Positions 12,089 through 24,174 of a DNA stretch of 64,000 nt are shown one piece after another. The stretch is from Perkinsus olseni (lineage: Eukaryota; Perkinsozoa; Perkinsida; Perkinsidae): the NCBI GenBank assembly GCA_013115135.1, contig JABANP010000289.1, positions 1 to 64,000 on the forward strand, in the 5' to 3' direction. A program made the translations under genes and the position numbers. Positions within the stretch are counted from its first letter, which is position 1; the number at the start of each line of letters is the position of its first letter. A model generated the notes under the pieces. That model saw only the letters and a list, made by a program, of their open reading frames with translations, ran no database searches and was not told the origin of the DNA.

Positions 12089-14373
12089 ATGCGAAAAGCG
12101 CGCGCCCAGATGATCGACGCGTTTTCTATAAAACGTCATCGGGACATGCATTCTTGCCACGGCGTGAGCTTCGTTTTCGCTGAAGCTAATCGTGTGTTAC
12201 CTCAGTTCGGTGCCGACTTTCGTCCGTTGTTTCCGGTGTGAGTTGTAGTCTCCTAGAATTAAATCCTCTACGCTCTCGATGCTGCATGATTTTTATTCTC
12301 AACCTTTCAATGAGGACTCCGTTATTCATGGTCATTCTAACTTACATGCTTTTAATTGAGACCTCTTTTAAGGTGATCGATCGCTTCTTTCCCTTCATAC
12401 ATGTAGCATAATGGTGCACAGCGGTGTGCGTACCTTTATTAGGCTGTGCGTAAGGCCGAGGCCGTCTTCAAGCGCCATCAGCAGGAGTTGGCTCGGCTGA
12501 GAGATCGTCTCCAGCAGCTCTACGAGACCACTGGCCAGCGTGTTCAAATGGAGCGCCAACGGGTACGGCCCACACGCATCGAGCGCAGTTGCCTGTGAGA
12601 TCAACCACAGGTGTTCGAGCGTCTCCAGAAGGTCCAGCAGGACAGCAATCGGTCTGCCCGGGATGTCGCCGAGGAGGTCGAGATGCTCAAACGCCGTCAT
12701 GCCGTATCCATCCGTGCGAAGAGATACCTTTGAAAGGTCGCGGTTTTAGATACATTTTGACGCGATCTCCCATTTCGTCGCCGAGCTTGCGTCCCTCCAG
12801 CGCAAGATGGATCGCCGAATGACCGACGAGCTCTCCAGGCTGCCGTTGGACTACCGAGCCGCTGTTGATGAGGCTGTGGTAAGTTGAACTCGTAGAAGGT
12901 TTCTCGCTATTATTCCTCGCAGATGACGTGCCAGTCGGGCCCCACAGCCCCTCGTCCAGCCTGGTTCCCAGCCGACTACCAGCCCGTCATCAGCCATCGT
13001 GACCAATGCCTTCTCTGCTACCCTGCCTTACAGTCGGCGTATCTTGTCCTCGAGGCTCAGTACGATGAGGAAGTGGCTGGAGGTGCATTGCTGATGATTT
13101 TAGTGCTAACGGCAAAGACCAGTTTACGGAGTACCGGGCGACTTCCTCATTTGTCGGCCAAAGAGATGGAGAACTTTCCTTCGAACGCGGAGATGTTATT
13201 TTCGTTACTCGTGAGTGTCGCTTTCTGCAGTTGAAGTCGACAGACGTATTTACTCAGAGGACACCGGCCTTTGGTGGTCTGGCAGGAATTCACGTGGAGA
13301 GGTGAGAGAACTTCATGCTGGTGAACGGAGCTCTTCCGCGACTCGCCATCGTTTTTACTTTATCCTCACTCAAATTTAGAATTTTCTGTTCTCGTGGGAT
13401 GCTTTTTGCCGCATATTATAGCGCGTGATTGTTATGATCATATCTTATCGGAGTACTTGTAATATCACCGTCATTTTCACAACTGCTCGCTGTGTAAGAG
13501 GACGTTTTTTCCGATCAGACTGGAAGGTTCCCGTCGTCTTACGTCAGCATCTACGCCGTTGGTGTCACCATCCCCGAAACTGAGGATCCGAACATCACTT
13601 CGGTCCAGCCTGGTAGGCGCATCTTTCCCATCAGTTCCGGATCCCTTCATAGGTGGTCATGCACTGGGAGCGATCACGCAAGGCGGCGAAACGATGAGAG
13701 GTCTGCCCGATGCTCGACCACCAATCGCCGTGGTAGGAGATGAATCTCACGGTCAGCTGGTTTTCATATTTCCCAGGCATCGTCGCTGCACGTGCCGGCG
13801 TCTAATAAGGAGATTCGTGTGGAAGCCGGAGAGCAGCTGGAGGTTCTTAGCGAACCAGTGCCTGGCAGCGATATGGTCAGGGTAAGGCGTCTGAGCTGAT
13901 GTAAGCGGCGTATGGTCGTTTTCAAGGTGAGGAGAGTCCGTGACCAGATGGTTGGTGAAGTGCCGATGAGCGTGGTGATGGCGCCAGGCAGCCATCAAGT
14001 CTCGCCGGGGAAGCGTCGCAACTACGGCCTCGACCAAATAACTGTAGCGACGCTCGATGCGTGATGATCTCCAGGGTTTTCGTGTCAGATAATGGGGCCC
14101 AAATCTGGCACATCCCCGAATCTCTCGAGGATGTCTCATCCCGGGGGTAGCCACTCTCGTTATGCAACTCCGATGAGGGTGCCAACGATAGTGGAAGAAG
14201 ACGACGACACTGCTGCGAAGGAGGCTGAGAATATGCCGGACAACATACAAGGGACGAGAGGAGATCTTAACGAGGCGAGACCGGTGACCAGCGGACATCA
14301 GCCGATGAACACCGTCATCTCTTTGGCGGAGGATGAGGAAGAGTCGAGTGAAAAGCGACGATGTTCGTTCTAA
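12089..14373 (+). CDS. BAR-like coiled-coil protein with C-terminal SH3 domain(s)
   Basis: Plus-strand spliced gene. The N-terminal exon (MRKARAQMIDAFSIKRHRD) resembles the start of BAR/F-BAR proteins. Long charged helices follow (VRKAEAVFKRHQQELARLRD; VFERLQKVQQDSNRSARDV; HFDAISHFVAELASLQRKMD). A clear SH3 domain is split over three exons: EYRATSSFVGQRDGELSFER-GDVIFVT, then DTGLWWSGRNSRGE, then GRFPSSYVSIYA, which contain the ALYDY-like start, the conserved WW and the PSNYV-like end. A weaker second SH3-like segment (VEAGEQLEVLSEPVPGSDMV) begins near 13790. The C-terminus (exon from about 14090) is Ser/Pro/acidic and stops at 14371-14373. Such proteins bind curved membranes and recruit proline-rich partners in endocytosis or cytokinesis. 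Introns of 35-48 nt were placed by phase; the first (about 165 nt, 12240-12404) is the least certain, as is the start. Confidence 0.7.
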
Positions 14374-15443
14374 ATTAAGTGGTTATAATTAAGTCCTTAT
14401 TCGACTAGCTACTTGCATAACATGCAATGTGATGACAGTATGAAGTTTTATTTTCAATCCACTTTCCACTGTCGGGAGGAATAAATTATATTTGTGTTTG
14501 ATGTTGGTTAGTTAAGACCACCAAGGTTGGTAATCATTCTCGGGCAAACGAAGGTAAAAAGAATGGTGACACAAGAGCGAACTGATACCCAACAAGGAGG
14601 GACATCGGTGTTTGCCTAACTGAGCCGTATAGACGGTATTGGACTTCAGACTTGCGCAGGCAAATGTTCCGCTACCCCTGTCTGCACGGTTAAAAAACAT
14701 CTCGTATTATTGTTACACCGCACGATCGCGTGAAGAGAAAGTTAATAATATTGATGGGTGCTTCAGAAATGGAAGTACTGTATATCTGCAGTCTCGCGCT
14801 CGAGTGTGTGTGAGTTCAAGTCCGAGTCCGAAAAACGGCTTAGTTAGACTAGACCGATGTATCTCGGTTCAAGAGAGATGAGTTTAAACGATTTTATTGA
14901 GCACAGGAAGTAGCGCTCAGGTAGGGCGAACCTCGGACTCGCATGCTTTTCAAACGGCTTCGATAAAGCCGCTTTATGTGGTAAACTGCCACAGGAAATA
15001 ATGGGTCGCAGCCGACAGTTGTACGGTTTGCGAAAAAAAAACAAAAAAGGGAAGCAAGAGCGAGCGTCGCGACTCATTCCTGAGCAAGGCAGTAGAAGGG
15101 GATTACAGTCTATGGATGAGCGATCTACAAAGGTGCCGTAAATGGCACAGGATGACACGGTAGCCGCCCCGTTCAGGAAAAACTGAAGCCGGTAGATCCT
15201 GAATGTCGACGGCGAAGGTCCGTGCGTGAGAGGGATTATACTGCAGAATCCATGCGCAGTGTACAAGAACGGCCTTATTTTACACTTTCATTTGGAGTAG
15301 TTCGCTCATGTTATCACCGATGCCTTCTAACCGTGTCACCACACCGATTGATGAAAGATTTATTGAGCACAATAGTATCTTCCTCCTTGCCACAAACATC
15401 GCACATGAAAACAGCGTCGAAGCATTTCGTGAAGAAAAGATGA
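14374..15443. other. Intergenic stretch between convergent genes
   Basis: Lies between the 3' ends of the BAR/SH3 gene (+) and the small paralogue gene (-). A short direct similarity (TTTATTGAGCACA) occurs at about 14892 and 15359. No gene was recognised. Open frames on both strands are short and motif-free. Confidence 0.35.
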
Positions 15444-16037
15444 TCACTCGGCAGAATATTCCAGAATCAGCTGTCGAACTTGAGCCACCCGGGCCACAAG
15501 AAAATCGTAAATCCAGTTCCCTCCAGTATCGTTCTCCCATTCGAAGGGAGGGTTTCTCTCGATCTGTTCGGCTATGGCGGCGCATGTCTCATCATTCGCA
15601 CCATACGCGAGAACATTGTTGTTGACGATCCAAGGTAACAGTTCAGAGAAAGCGTTGACATGATAGAAAAGTGAATCGATTTCCTCCTTCGAAGCAATCA
15701 CGTCAAGCGCCGCGAAATCTCTGCGGTCGTTGTAGTCGGGGTAAATGGCAAGCCTCCACTTGTTAGTGTCGTAGTAACTGAGAAATATGAGAATGAGCAG
15801 AAGAGACCGTGAAGTGAATGAAAACTGGGCTGATGGCGAAGCTGCTGTTCGGCAGTGCCGAATCGGCACTACAAATATCTAGCCCAGATGCGGACTCCGG
15901 TGGCTGAATTTGTAACGGCTTCGATGGACTGATATCCCGGTATAGTGGCGTGTGGGGGGAGGACGGACTTGGCAACGTAAACGTCGATGGAATCATAATG
16001 GATCTTGCAGCTTGGATTGTGGAAGTGCTGAACCACA
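15444..16037 (-). CDS. Hypothetical protein, tandem paralogue copy 2 (5' exon unresolved)
   Basis: Two exons can be read. The upstream one (from about 16037) gives CKIHYDSIDVYVAKSVLPP and later SATGVRIWARY; after an intron of about 95 nt ending TTTCTCAG it continues YYDTNKWRLAIYPDYNDRRD, FSELLPWIVNNNVLAYG and a Trp/Asn-rich tail, ending LILEYSAE and TGA. The same blocks occur in order in the adjacent upstream gene (CKINYESVEIHVSRFPDY, ATGVRVRVQY, SYENGNWRFIFQPDYDD, EILPWIAKHVLV), so the two are tandem paralogues. The first exon, which should hold a signal or membrane segment as in its neighbour, was not found. Family not recognised. Spacing to copy 1 is only about 140 nt, so a fused two-repeat gene is also possible. 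Confidence 0.55.
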
Positions 16038-16180
16038 CTGACACGATCAGCTGATGGAGTGATCTGAGATGGTACGGCAGCATGCTCGGTTGTTGAGGAT
16101 ACGAGTGAGCGTTACCTCGCCTCGGGCGGCAGACTGGAGGCCCACCACCGTCGTAACAGCCGACAATTAGCGTCTATCCG

Positions 16181-16911
16181 TCAATTTGGATCGTCGAAGC
16201 CAGGGCGAGTGTTTGCTTCGATAAAGTCGGCTATCAAGTTGCAAATCTCTCCGCTAACTTTATGCCGCACAAGAACATGTTTCGCTATCCAAGGCAAGAT
16301 CTCGTCGAAAGGGTTCACAGGGTTAAAAACATATTCATGCGGTCCGCCGAGCCTTGTTCGTTCAGCTCCGATCCGAGACCACTGTCGTCATAGTCAGGCT
16401 GGAAGATGAATCTCCAATTACCATTCTCGTAGGAACTGAAACAACGATCATCAATCATGCATCGCTACGACCCGTAACGGAACTGCAGCAGTTCAACTGC
16501 TGAGGGGTCTCACAAATATTGGACTCGGACGCGGACACCTGTCGCCCGATTGGTTTCCGCTTCCATCAGCATGTAGTCAGGAAACCGGGAGACGTGGATC
16601 TCCACGGACTCGTAATTAATTTTACAAGGCGCATGGGACAGGTTCCCCAGCACTGAGACCTCGCGTGCTGATTCTGCCACCTGAGGAAAGGTACAACTGT
16701 GAGACAGAAAAATTCAGCTGCCGGCGATTTTCCCCCTCGACCAACGCCGATCGATTCTGTGAGGAGCCTCTAGAGTTCAAGTAGAGGAGCCCATATTTGT
16801 CAGAAGGCGGTGAACGCTCACCATCTCTCCCAGCTGGGAGGCAGCTCGCAGGGACATTGCCGAGATCAGAATCGGTACCGTACCGAGAATGAAGTTAGCG
16901 AGGGTAGCCAT
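16181..16911 (-). CDS. Hypothetical secreted/membrane protein, tandem paralogue copy 1
   Basis: Starts at ATG 16911 with a hydrophobic N-terminus (MATLANFILGTVPILISAMS) that reads as a signal peptide or anchor. Exon 2 follows a GTGAGC...CAG intron: VAESAREVSVLGNLSHAPCK through ATGVRVRVQY. Exon 3 begins FSYENGNWRFIFQPDYDD. The frame then shifts by one base at a run of five T's (complement of 16321-16327): one extra T would restore NPVNPFDEILPWIAKHVLV, aligning with copy 2. The copy ends GFDDPN and TGA, about 30 residues earlier than copy 2. Family not recognised. The shift is at a homopolymer and may be a sequencing error. Confidence 0.55.
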
Positions 16912-17653
16912 CGCACGTGTAAAAGACGCTGATATGATACAGAAACCTCAAGTGGGGCCCATCGAATTACGTTTTGTAGTATTCGTTACCAAACGAAGCC
17001 CCTTAAAAATAATAGAATATACCAATTTTTCCGATTAGCGGAAACTACTGAAGCTCATATCCTGAAACTCAGTCTTAAGGGTTATCACTTACGAAGGAAC
17101 GCATATATAATTACTGTATTTCGAAATTCGCTAGCCCCAGGCAATTTACTGAAACGGCCAAGAAATTGGTATGCTCTAATAATTCGTAGAAGGGGGGGCA
17201 TATGAGACCCCGTGACCCGGTGTCCGCAGGTTGTCCCCCAAAGTGGGAAGCAGGGTGGACAGCCGCTACAGCCTCGAGGCAGGCTATGGGGGGGAATTGC
17301 CTCCATTACCCATGGTCACAGCAGGCCCATTTTCATACGGTGGAAACGTTCGGGATGTATTGATTCGTATTGCCACATCATTAGTTCTTGTGGTGTCCCT
17401 TTCACAAGTATGTTACAGTGCTTAATATCACTCTCGTGGCGCGCGCGGGTTTCGATGTGTAGCTACTGTATAAGCTATCGATTATTGATTCGGTACGCAT
17501 ACACAGGGTTTTCGAGGAACAAGCTTCTGGCAGCCAGAATCTGGCTTTCTCCACTCTCTGTCGAGTTCAGAGTCGGGGTCTGATCGAACCGCAACACGGG
17601 ATTGCCAAGCCGGTGGACTTTCTATGGTATCTACCACCTGCACAGCTATTGTA
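16912..17653. other. Intergenic stretch
   Basis: Between the tandem paralogue pair and the BED/hAT-like gene, all on the minus strand. Contains G-runs (GGGGGGG near 17190 and 17290) and no recognisable gene or repeat family. Confidence 0.35.
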
Positions 17654-19302
17654 CTAGCATAGCAGCATAGCAGCCGCTTGCTGCAAAGTTTTCCATTGCT
17701 CAGTCATTTGTCTCAGCGTGGGAATGAGTTCTACAGGACACTCAGCAGTTGGTACTGCGAACGAGCCCGCTTCAGTGAATGCCTGTTCCCTCGCAGACAA
17801 AGCAGCCAGCCGGCTTAAAATACGACGAATGTCTTCGAATTGACACTCATCCTCGAAGAATAGACTTCTTATCATGTGATTGATCTCTACGTCTATTGCA
17901 CTGACAGCGATACAGTTCTTCGACAACCCCTCGTCCAGGAGGGAGGCCACAATGCGATCACGAGCCTTCAAATTGCACCCCGAGCTTGAGGTCATCACAG
18001 AGGAAATTTCGATCGCATCTGAAGAAAACTTTGGGCGAATGGGAAGTTCGCAAGTGTCCTGAAGACTAGGAACGTATAGTTGCGCTGGAAGTCCTTTTTT
18101 ATGAAACAATCATCATAGAATCGCGAGATGCTATCATGGTTTATCGGAATTGACTGAGAACCCCTTTTCCCGAAACAGCTTCCCGTTTTAGTACAGCAAG
18201 AGTGCAGCCGCCTGCATTCTTCGATCACTGCCTCCGCAACATCCTCTTCCTCGGAAGTAATTGGAGAGGGCGATAGTGTCACAATCCTCAATGGCAGATA
18301 CTCGGGCTTCTGTGGGGTCATGTAGGAGGCACCGACACGAACAGTCCGCTTAGCAACACCAGACCCGAACTGGTTCTCGCAAGTACTCCCTTGGGATATA
18401 GCCTGATGCGTATCGGCGCTGGTGTCGAAGAAGATGCTGATGCACTGCCCGCTGCTGGCCGCGCCCGATAACTCCATATCTATGCTATGACTGGCGTCCA
18501 CGCGTATCTCATCCCTCAATTCCGCGAGTAATGCCGGTTTAAGCTCGTCAAATGAGAAACCCGGCCGTAGCACGGCTAACGCCCCTTCCATGCCTTTCGT
18601 GAGGAATAACTTCTCCGTGGAAACGTTCAGACCCATAGAATAGCACACGAGGCGTTTGAAGAAAGGCCGTAGGCAATCGCCTCTCAGCTTCGGTGGAAAA
18701 TAAGCTGTTATAACATTCACTGCAGCTGGTCGTCCATCAGCATCGCTCGAACCTTCGGCTGACGGATCTTTCTTCACAGTCGATCGGGCAGTAGAAACCC
18801 TCCTTGACTTCACTTGTGAGAGCCTTGGGCGCTCGCTGCTCTCGTCGTGGTTGGTTCCAACTAGGTTGTCGTCCAGAATAAGTGGGTGTAGGACTTCATC
18901 GCTCTGACAGTCTTGTGGCGCATCGGGGATAACAGGGCCCTCATCGATTGACTCTCTGGAGTTATTCTTCATGATTCCCGGTGATCTCACAGAGCTGCTG
19001 GAAGGTGGCATCTTGTCGGATTGTGGTGTTCGCGGGCGCTTCCTTGTAGATGACTGAGACTTCGGGGGCCGATATTTCCCAGGTTTCCAGGACACACCTC
19101 TTTGGGTTAGATGCCAGTTTGCCGCAAGCAAATGCTCGTGGTGCTTGATGAGATGTTGTCGTGCCTTCCAACCGTTCCAGAAACCAATTCCTTTGTCTGG
19201 ACGTTGGCAGAAGTGGCACGTGTACTTCCAACCATCAGAGGTGTAATAAGGCTCGAAGAAACCATCAGGCTTGAACTCTCCCTTCGATGGGCGACCCACC
19301 AT
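17654..19302 (-). CDS. BED-type zinc finger / hAT transposase-like protein, frame-shifted
   Basis: The long open frame starts at ATG 19302 (MVGRPSKGEFKPDG). Residues about 20-60 form a BED-like finger: YTCHFCQRPDKGIGFWNGW then RQHLIKHHEH, with C-x2-C and paired His. A basic, Ser/Pro-rich linker follows, then a region with hAT features: VITAYFPPKLRGDCLRPFF, a helix-rich dimer segment, and ISIFFDTSADTHQ, where the first catalytic Asp of hAT transposases sits. At an A6 run near 18095 the frame changes. Both frames stay open for some codons, and the second continues LPAQLYVPSLQDTCELPIRP to a stop at 17654 (about 140 more residues). The join at a homopolymer suggests a 1-nt error, or a real frameshift in a decaying element. 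The distal catalytic part of a hAT transposase is not visible, so this may be a domesticated or truncated copy. No terminal inverted repeats found. Confidence 0.6.
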
Positions 19303-19539
19303 GAGCGACAACGTGGCGCTTCAAAAAGCTGAAAGAGACATCCATAGCTATCAGTGATAGCCTATCACTATTAATAACCATCCCTTCAACCACTGATATG
19401 ATAACTAACGCAGCATCACAGACTGTGATTCACAGTTGGGGAGGAACAATACGCTGAGAAGCCCCGACTTGCACGGTTCTCATGATAAGCAGTTCGTGCA
19501 AATGCATCAAATATAAGCCAGCAGCTTCCCTCGGTAGAG

Positions 19540-19640
19540 GGAAAAACATTTTTTCCCTTTTTTCCCAATGCGGGAAAAAATGGGAAATTTCCCACTATTT
19601 TTCCCGGGAATTTCCGGGAAATTTCCCGTTCTGGGAACAA
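19540..19640. repeat. GGGAAA/TTTCCC inverted motif cluster
   Basis: About 100 nt made almost entirely of the words GGGAAA, GGGAAT and TTTCCC in alternating orientation (for example TTTCCCGGGAATTTCCGGG), so the stretch can fold on itself in many registers. No coding meaning seen. Confidence 0.75.
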
Positions 19641-19866
19641 GGTGCCATTATTCCCAAAATGGACAAACCCTGCAGTGAATCGCCGCTGCTACAGCAGTCA
19701 CAGCGACCTCTGTTCACCCTGCCACGGGCTCCCAAGAACCGGGCTCTTGGGCTCGTGTCATGACTTCAATCAAGACGGTGTGAGGGTCTGTCTTACAAGC
19801 GTGGCTAAATCTAACCTCCCAATCGACGCGAAGCAGGCGTGACTCACGCCGCGTGAGAAATAGAGA

Positions 19867-19928
19867 GTTGCTGTCCGGGAACTTCCTGCCGGGAAGTGTT
19901 GCTGTCCGGGAACTTCCTGCCGGGAAGT
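19867..19928. repeat. Perfect 31-bp tandem duplication
   Basis: The 31-nt unit starting GTTGCTGTCCGGGAACTTCC occurs twice head to tail (19867-19897 and 19898-19928) without a mismatch. Each unit contains the self-complementary pair CCGGGAACTTCC / GGGAAGT. Confidence 0.9.
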
Positions 19929-22079
19929 CCCCAGTAGACATGGGCCCCGCGCGAGTTTTGGCGTCCCCGGCCCTCCCGGCCCGCTATCCAGGACAGACTC
20001 TCCCCGCCCGGCCCGCCCGCTCCTCCGCCGGGATACCGGGATCCCGGGGGACTCGGGCACCCGAAGCAGGCTGACCAAGAGTTGGCGCGTTTTCACGCTA
20101 TGCGTGCACCGCTAATGGATTTTTTTGTGTCACGAGGCAGCAGCAAGGCAACATCATCATCTTCCACGATCCCGGGGACCAGCGGGCGGTCCACGGGATG
20201 CGGGGCGGGACAGGGCAGCGGATCGCTGCCAGCGGGTAACCCGGCATTAGACAGCGGGCGGCGGGGAAATCGTAAAAACTCACCCGCTGCTTCCCGGGCA
20301 GCGGGCGGGCCGGGAATTTTGCCCATGTCTAGTCCCTAGCGCTCAAATATTTTCAAGATCGGGGTTGGGGGAAATAGCGGTCGCGCGAAAATCAGTTCCC
20401 AGTGGAAACTTTCGACTCCTTTTTGTTGGGGGAGGAGGAGATCTCTCCGGAAAATTTCTCGGGCATCTTCCGAGACTCCAACCGCCATGGGAAATATGGT
20501 AACGGACGGCAAACGGCGAATTCGCCGATCTACACGAGATCGAAATGTCAGTTCGATGATCTGTTACCTCAAATCGACCTTGGCCACCCTCAAGACGTGT
20601 TTCATCTCCACCTCATGGAGAATACCAAACGCAGCCGATGCGGCCTCGAAGATCACAATAAGCGTTAGGGGGAGAAGCCGGTTTATCGTTGAGCATGGGC
20701 AGAGCCAGTGAGAGTATCTTAACTGTACAGTATATCGTATGCTGAAGTTGGTTAAATGAAGCATACTTTGCTGTGGCTTTGGCTGTCGTCAATCATCTTC
20801 TGTGATGTCGGGGATTGGTAGTATGGGCTCTAGTGGTACGGGCGAGGTCAATTCAGTCGTAGGAGAGGTTCGCGCGAGGAGCGAAAGTTTTGCGTACTAA
20901 GCGGCAAAACGAGACACACGACAGTGATACTGTCATGCACTGTCGCGCAGTTGTATCAATCTACGAATCACAGCGGGAAAATTTCCGGTGTGGCTAAAGT
21001 CGACCCCCCGAAATTGATGTCCTTATCAGCGAAAATTGTGCGCCTTATTCGCGGAATTGAATTCCTTATTTGAGGCCTGCCGCTAAAATGACTTCTTTAT
21101 CCGCCAATTGCATCCCCCCATCGCGACCCTACCGCCAATTTGCTGATGTCTCAACTCGCTAATGTGATGATGATATCCTCCACCCCCATACAATGTATGG
21201 CATACATATAGGCTACGGCCTTATCTGCCAAATAGGCTGCTGCATGGTATAGTACAGAGTGTCTGGTGTCACTACAGTAGTACAGTACTACTACTATAGT
21301 ACTACAGCTGGATACGCTCATCTGTTTCTCAGATGAAGTGGGCCTCACTAGCGTTATTACCGGAGACAGAATTCGCGTGGAGGGTGAAACGACGACAACC
21401 CCGCGGACGCAGTGTCCAACAACTTGAAGTTCGTAATGGAAGAATGGCGGTCCATCCAGAACGTACTGGCGGATCTTTCTCAAAGGCCCATCTGGAGAGT
21501 GTAGGACTGATTCTGGAGGCTAGACGAAAAATTTGTCTCGTACTCTTCATCAGATTGGGAGCTGCCAATCCATAGAGCCATGAAAATCTTTGTTAGACAC
21601 TCTTCAACGCTGAATCCCAGAAGGACTTCGCCGAGGCCGCGTCGACCTCGATACCTTTGAACAACCTACGCCGCAAGCTGGGAGCGACTGAGATGACTTT
21701 ATTTCGGACAGCGTCACGGGTCGAGGTATTTTTCGATGTCATGCCAATGAGCGGAGCGCTGGGGCAGGCTATGTCGTAGCCGCCATGAAGGAAGCGGCAA
21801 AGGAAAGGTGAGGGATCTACCCGTACTACCTGAGCATGTCATGTCGACATCATGACATGTACATGACCTGTACTACGACTCGTAGTCTAAGAGTAGATCC
21901 TACTCGTAGGGTCTGTACGAACCGTAGCATGTACCAAGTGTCACTCTAACAGTTGGCGCTCACCCATAAGAATATCAGTGGCAAGACAATCAATAAGCAA
22001 GCCGTATGTTTAATGTGGAGCCTGTCGATGGTGAGTTACTTCTGTGCGTAATTATTAGTAATAATTTATTACGCACGGT

Positions 22080-22130
22080 ATTGAAGGGGCTGCATAATAT
22101 TACGCCGTAATATTATGCAGCCCCTTCAAT
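22080..22130. repeat. Perfect palindrome, 25-bp arms, 1-nt axis
   Basis: Left arm 22080-22104 (starts ATTGAAGGGGCTGC), single C at 22105, right arm 22106-22130 is its exact reverse complement. A related imperfect fold-back (TTATT-AGT-AATAA core, with GTGCGTAA and TTACGCAC ends) lies just upstream at about 22044-22076. Confidence 0.95.
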
Positions 22131-23962
22131 TTGATGGTAGTGAACGGCTTGGAATATTTGTGTACATTCTTCAATACGACTGCTACTTACATCAACTTGA
22201 GTAACCACTATAAGCCTGGAACCAGGTACGACACAAGCTAAAGAATACAGTTCTCAGTATAATGGATCCTATCAGGCACGAGAAACTTCATAGAAATATA
22301 TCATCGATGTTGAAGCCGTGACGTCTTAGTCTTCAACGACGATACTCCATATTACGTCTCAATCCGAGAAGGTCGCAGGAAGTCGAAGGTAATCCTCGCC
22401 CTGTCGCAAACTGCATGGCGTTATGTAAGTGCGTGATATTTCAGGAGATAGTTATCCTTCAGTGGAAGTCGCCGAACGCAAGAAAGCGGTAAGAAAGAAA
22501 CGACGGGGAGCCGCACGATTTGTTGAGCCGCTCTACAGGTCCGTAGAGCGCATTCATGAGAGTCCGACATCTCATCTGCCTTTCGCCACATACCGGTACA
22601 TGTGGAGGTCCAGAAATACCTTGTGAACTACGTTGACGGAGTGTACTAGTCAAACCGTGTAGCCCTGCGTGAATGATGCAGGGCTACACGTTGAGCCCCC
22701 ACGTGTGTCTCACAGAGACGGTCACACCGAGGCTCGGTGACCGAGCTGGACTCTCTGCCAGAGACTCTCTGGACGAGAAACTCACCCTCTTCATTGAAAG
22801 GATAAACGCGAAGCTCGATAAGCGTTTCAATGGGCCGGTGTTAAAGCTCACTGAGGGCGTGCAGAGAATAGTAAACTCAGTCCACAGCAGCGGCGTTGAT
22901 GATGGTAGCACCTGGGATGCAGAACGATTCTGATATCACTAAGGTAACCCGGTAGACATACCTGTTTCACTAAGGGATGGTAGCTTAGTGAAACACCCTT
23001 AACCGAATCCTTGTCAGGGTTTCCTTCGAGGTAGATAGCCTCTACTCTCTCGAGAAGTTCCAATGCAGTTTTGAACCTGGTTGCATTTCCCTGATGGAGA
23101 CTCCGACAGGGAGTTTACCGACTCGATGAGATGTAAGAGGAGGTGCTCGTTGGACATTCGAATCGAGTCATTCGACTGCGTTGGAACCAGAAGTCAAAGA
23201 CGTGATACTTAGTGGGTGAGAGTCTCACCGTGAGACTGATTTCGGAAAGAGTCGTGATTCCGGACCCAGGATCCTGCACATGGTCTGGTACTATTACTGC
23301 CAGTAATACTGCCAGACCATGTGTGTTAAGCCAGTAATTTACTGGCTTAAACCTTCGGATGAGAGAAAGGTTGAGCTTGAGAAAATTGAGGTGACCATCC
23401 GCGTGGATCGGCCGGCCGGTCCGTGCCACGGATTCCGTGGTCGGTTGCCGTCAATCGCACCGTGGAAGAAAAGAATCTCCTTCCTGATCGCTCTCTTTAG
23501 ATATCTTCAGGCGTCTGAAAGAGCGACGTGGAAAACTGAGCACCTGGGAAGGCATTGCCTTCAGGGCAAAGGGAACTGGTGAGAGCATGTCATACACATA
23601 TCCCTTACGCGTGTTTCAATTCTTGTATCTTAGTAGCTCGAACCAAAAGAAGTCAGCAGGAGCCTCCTGTCCGGAGGTATGTATCTCTCGCGGTGGTCGG
23701 CAGACAAGACTTTTGTCACAAAAGCAATAATACTATCTGCCAGATAGTATCTGGACTCGCTGTGTGTTCTCGTCAAGTTAAGAAATACGTCGAGAAACGC
23801 AAGGAGGACGAAAAGAGAGGTAAGAGCACGTCCTGCTACTGCTTGCAGACCTTGAAGAGCTGGAAAATCAAATTCTCCAGTGGAGATGATTTGACACAAA
23901 TCATGGTAGGAGCCTCAAGGTTCGGTCGTCAGCGCTCCGACAGACCCAAGCACGTGAGCTCA

Positions 23963-23999
23963 CCTGTTGTCTATTATGGTTACCATAATAGACAACAGG
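23963..23999. repeat. Perfect palindrome, 18-bp arms, 1-nt axis
   Basis: CCTGTTGTCTATTATGGT, one T, then its exact reverse complement. Axis triplet TTA. It lies inside a chance open frame. Confidence 0.95.
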
Positions 24000-24133
24000 A
24001 GTCAAGGTGCTTTGTTGTAGCGCAAAATTACGATTACGCAAAATCAGGTGCCGAGGCGCTGGTACCTGATCGCGTCGTGCGGGGCTACTGGCCAGCAATG
24101 GCAAAATCGAAAGTGACGACAGAATAGCCCTCA

Positions 24134-24174
24134 CTCATATAGTCATCCGTCGACTCGACGGATGACTATATGAG
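24134..24174. repeat. Perfect palindrome, 20-bp arms, axis triplet ACT
   Basis: Left arm starts CTCATATAGTCATCC and ends GTCGA; single C at 24154; the right arm is an exact reverse complement. Written as stem plus triplet loop it is 19-bp arms around ACT. Confidence 0.95.

Larger units (their letters stand above)
19312..20340. other. Repeat-rich, partly GC-rich intergenic region
   Basis: Upstream of the BED/hAT-like gene. Holds the GGGAAATTTCCC block, a 31-bp tandem pair, and a GC-rich stretch (19940-20330) with many CCCGGG/CCGGGA words and small palindromes such as CCGGGATCCCGG. No gene recognised. Its closeness to the hAT-like gene suggests it could be the element's 5' sub-terminal region, but no terminal repeat was found. 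Confidence 0.4.

Noticed and set aside
23555..24127. 190-codon plus-strand open frame
   Set aside because: No recognisable motif, and it reads straight through a perfect 18-bp-arm palindrome; part of the protein is just the palindrome read both ways.
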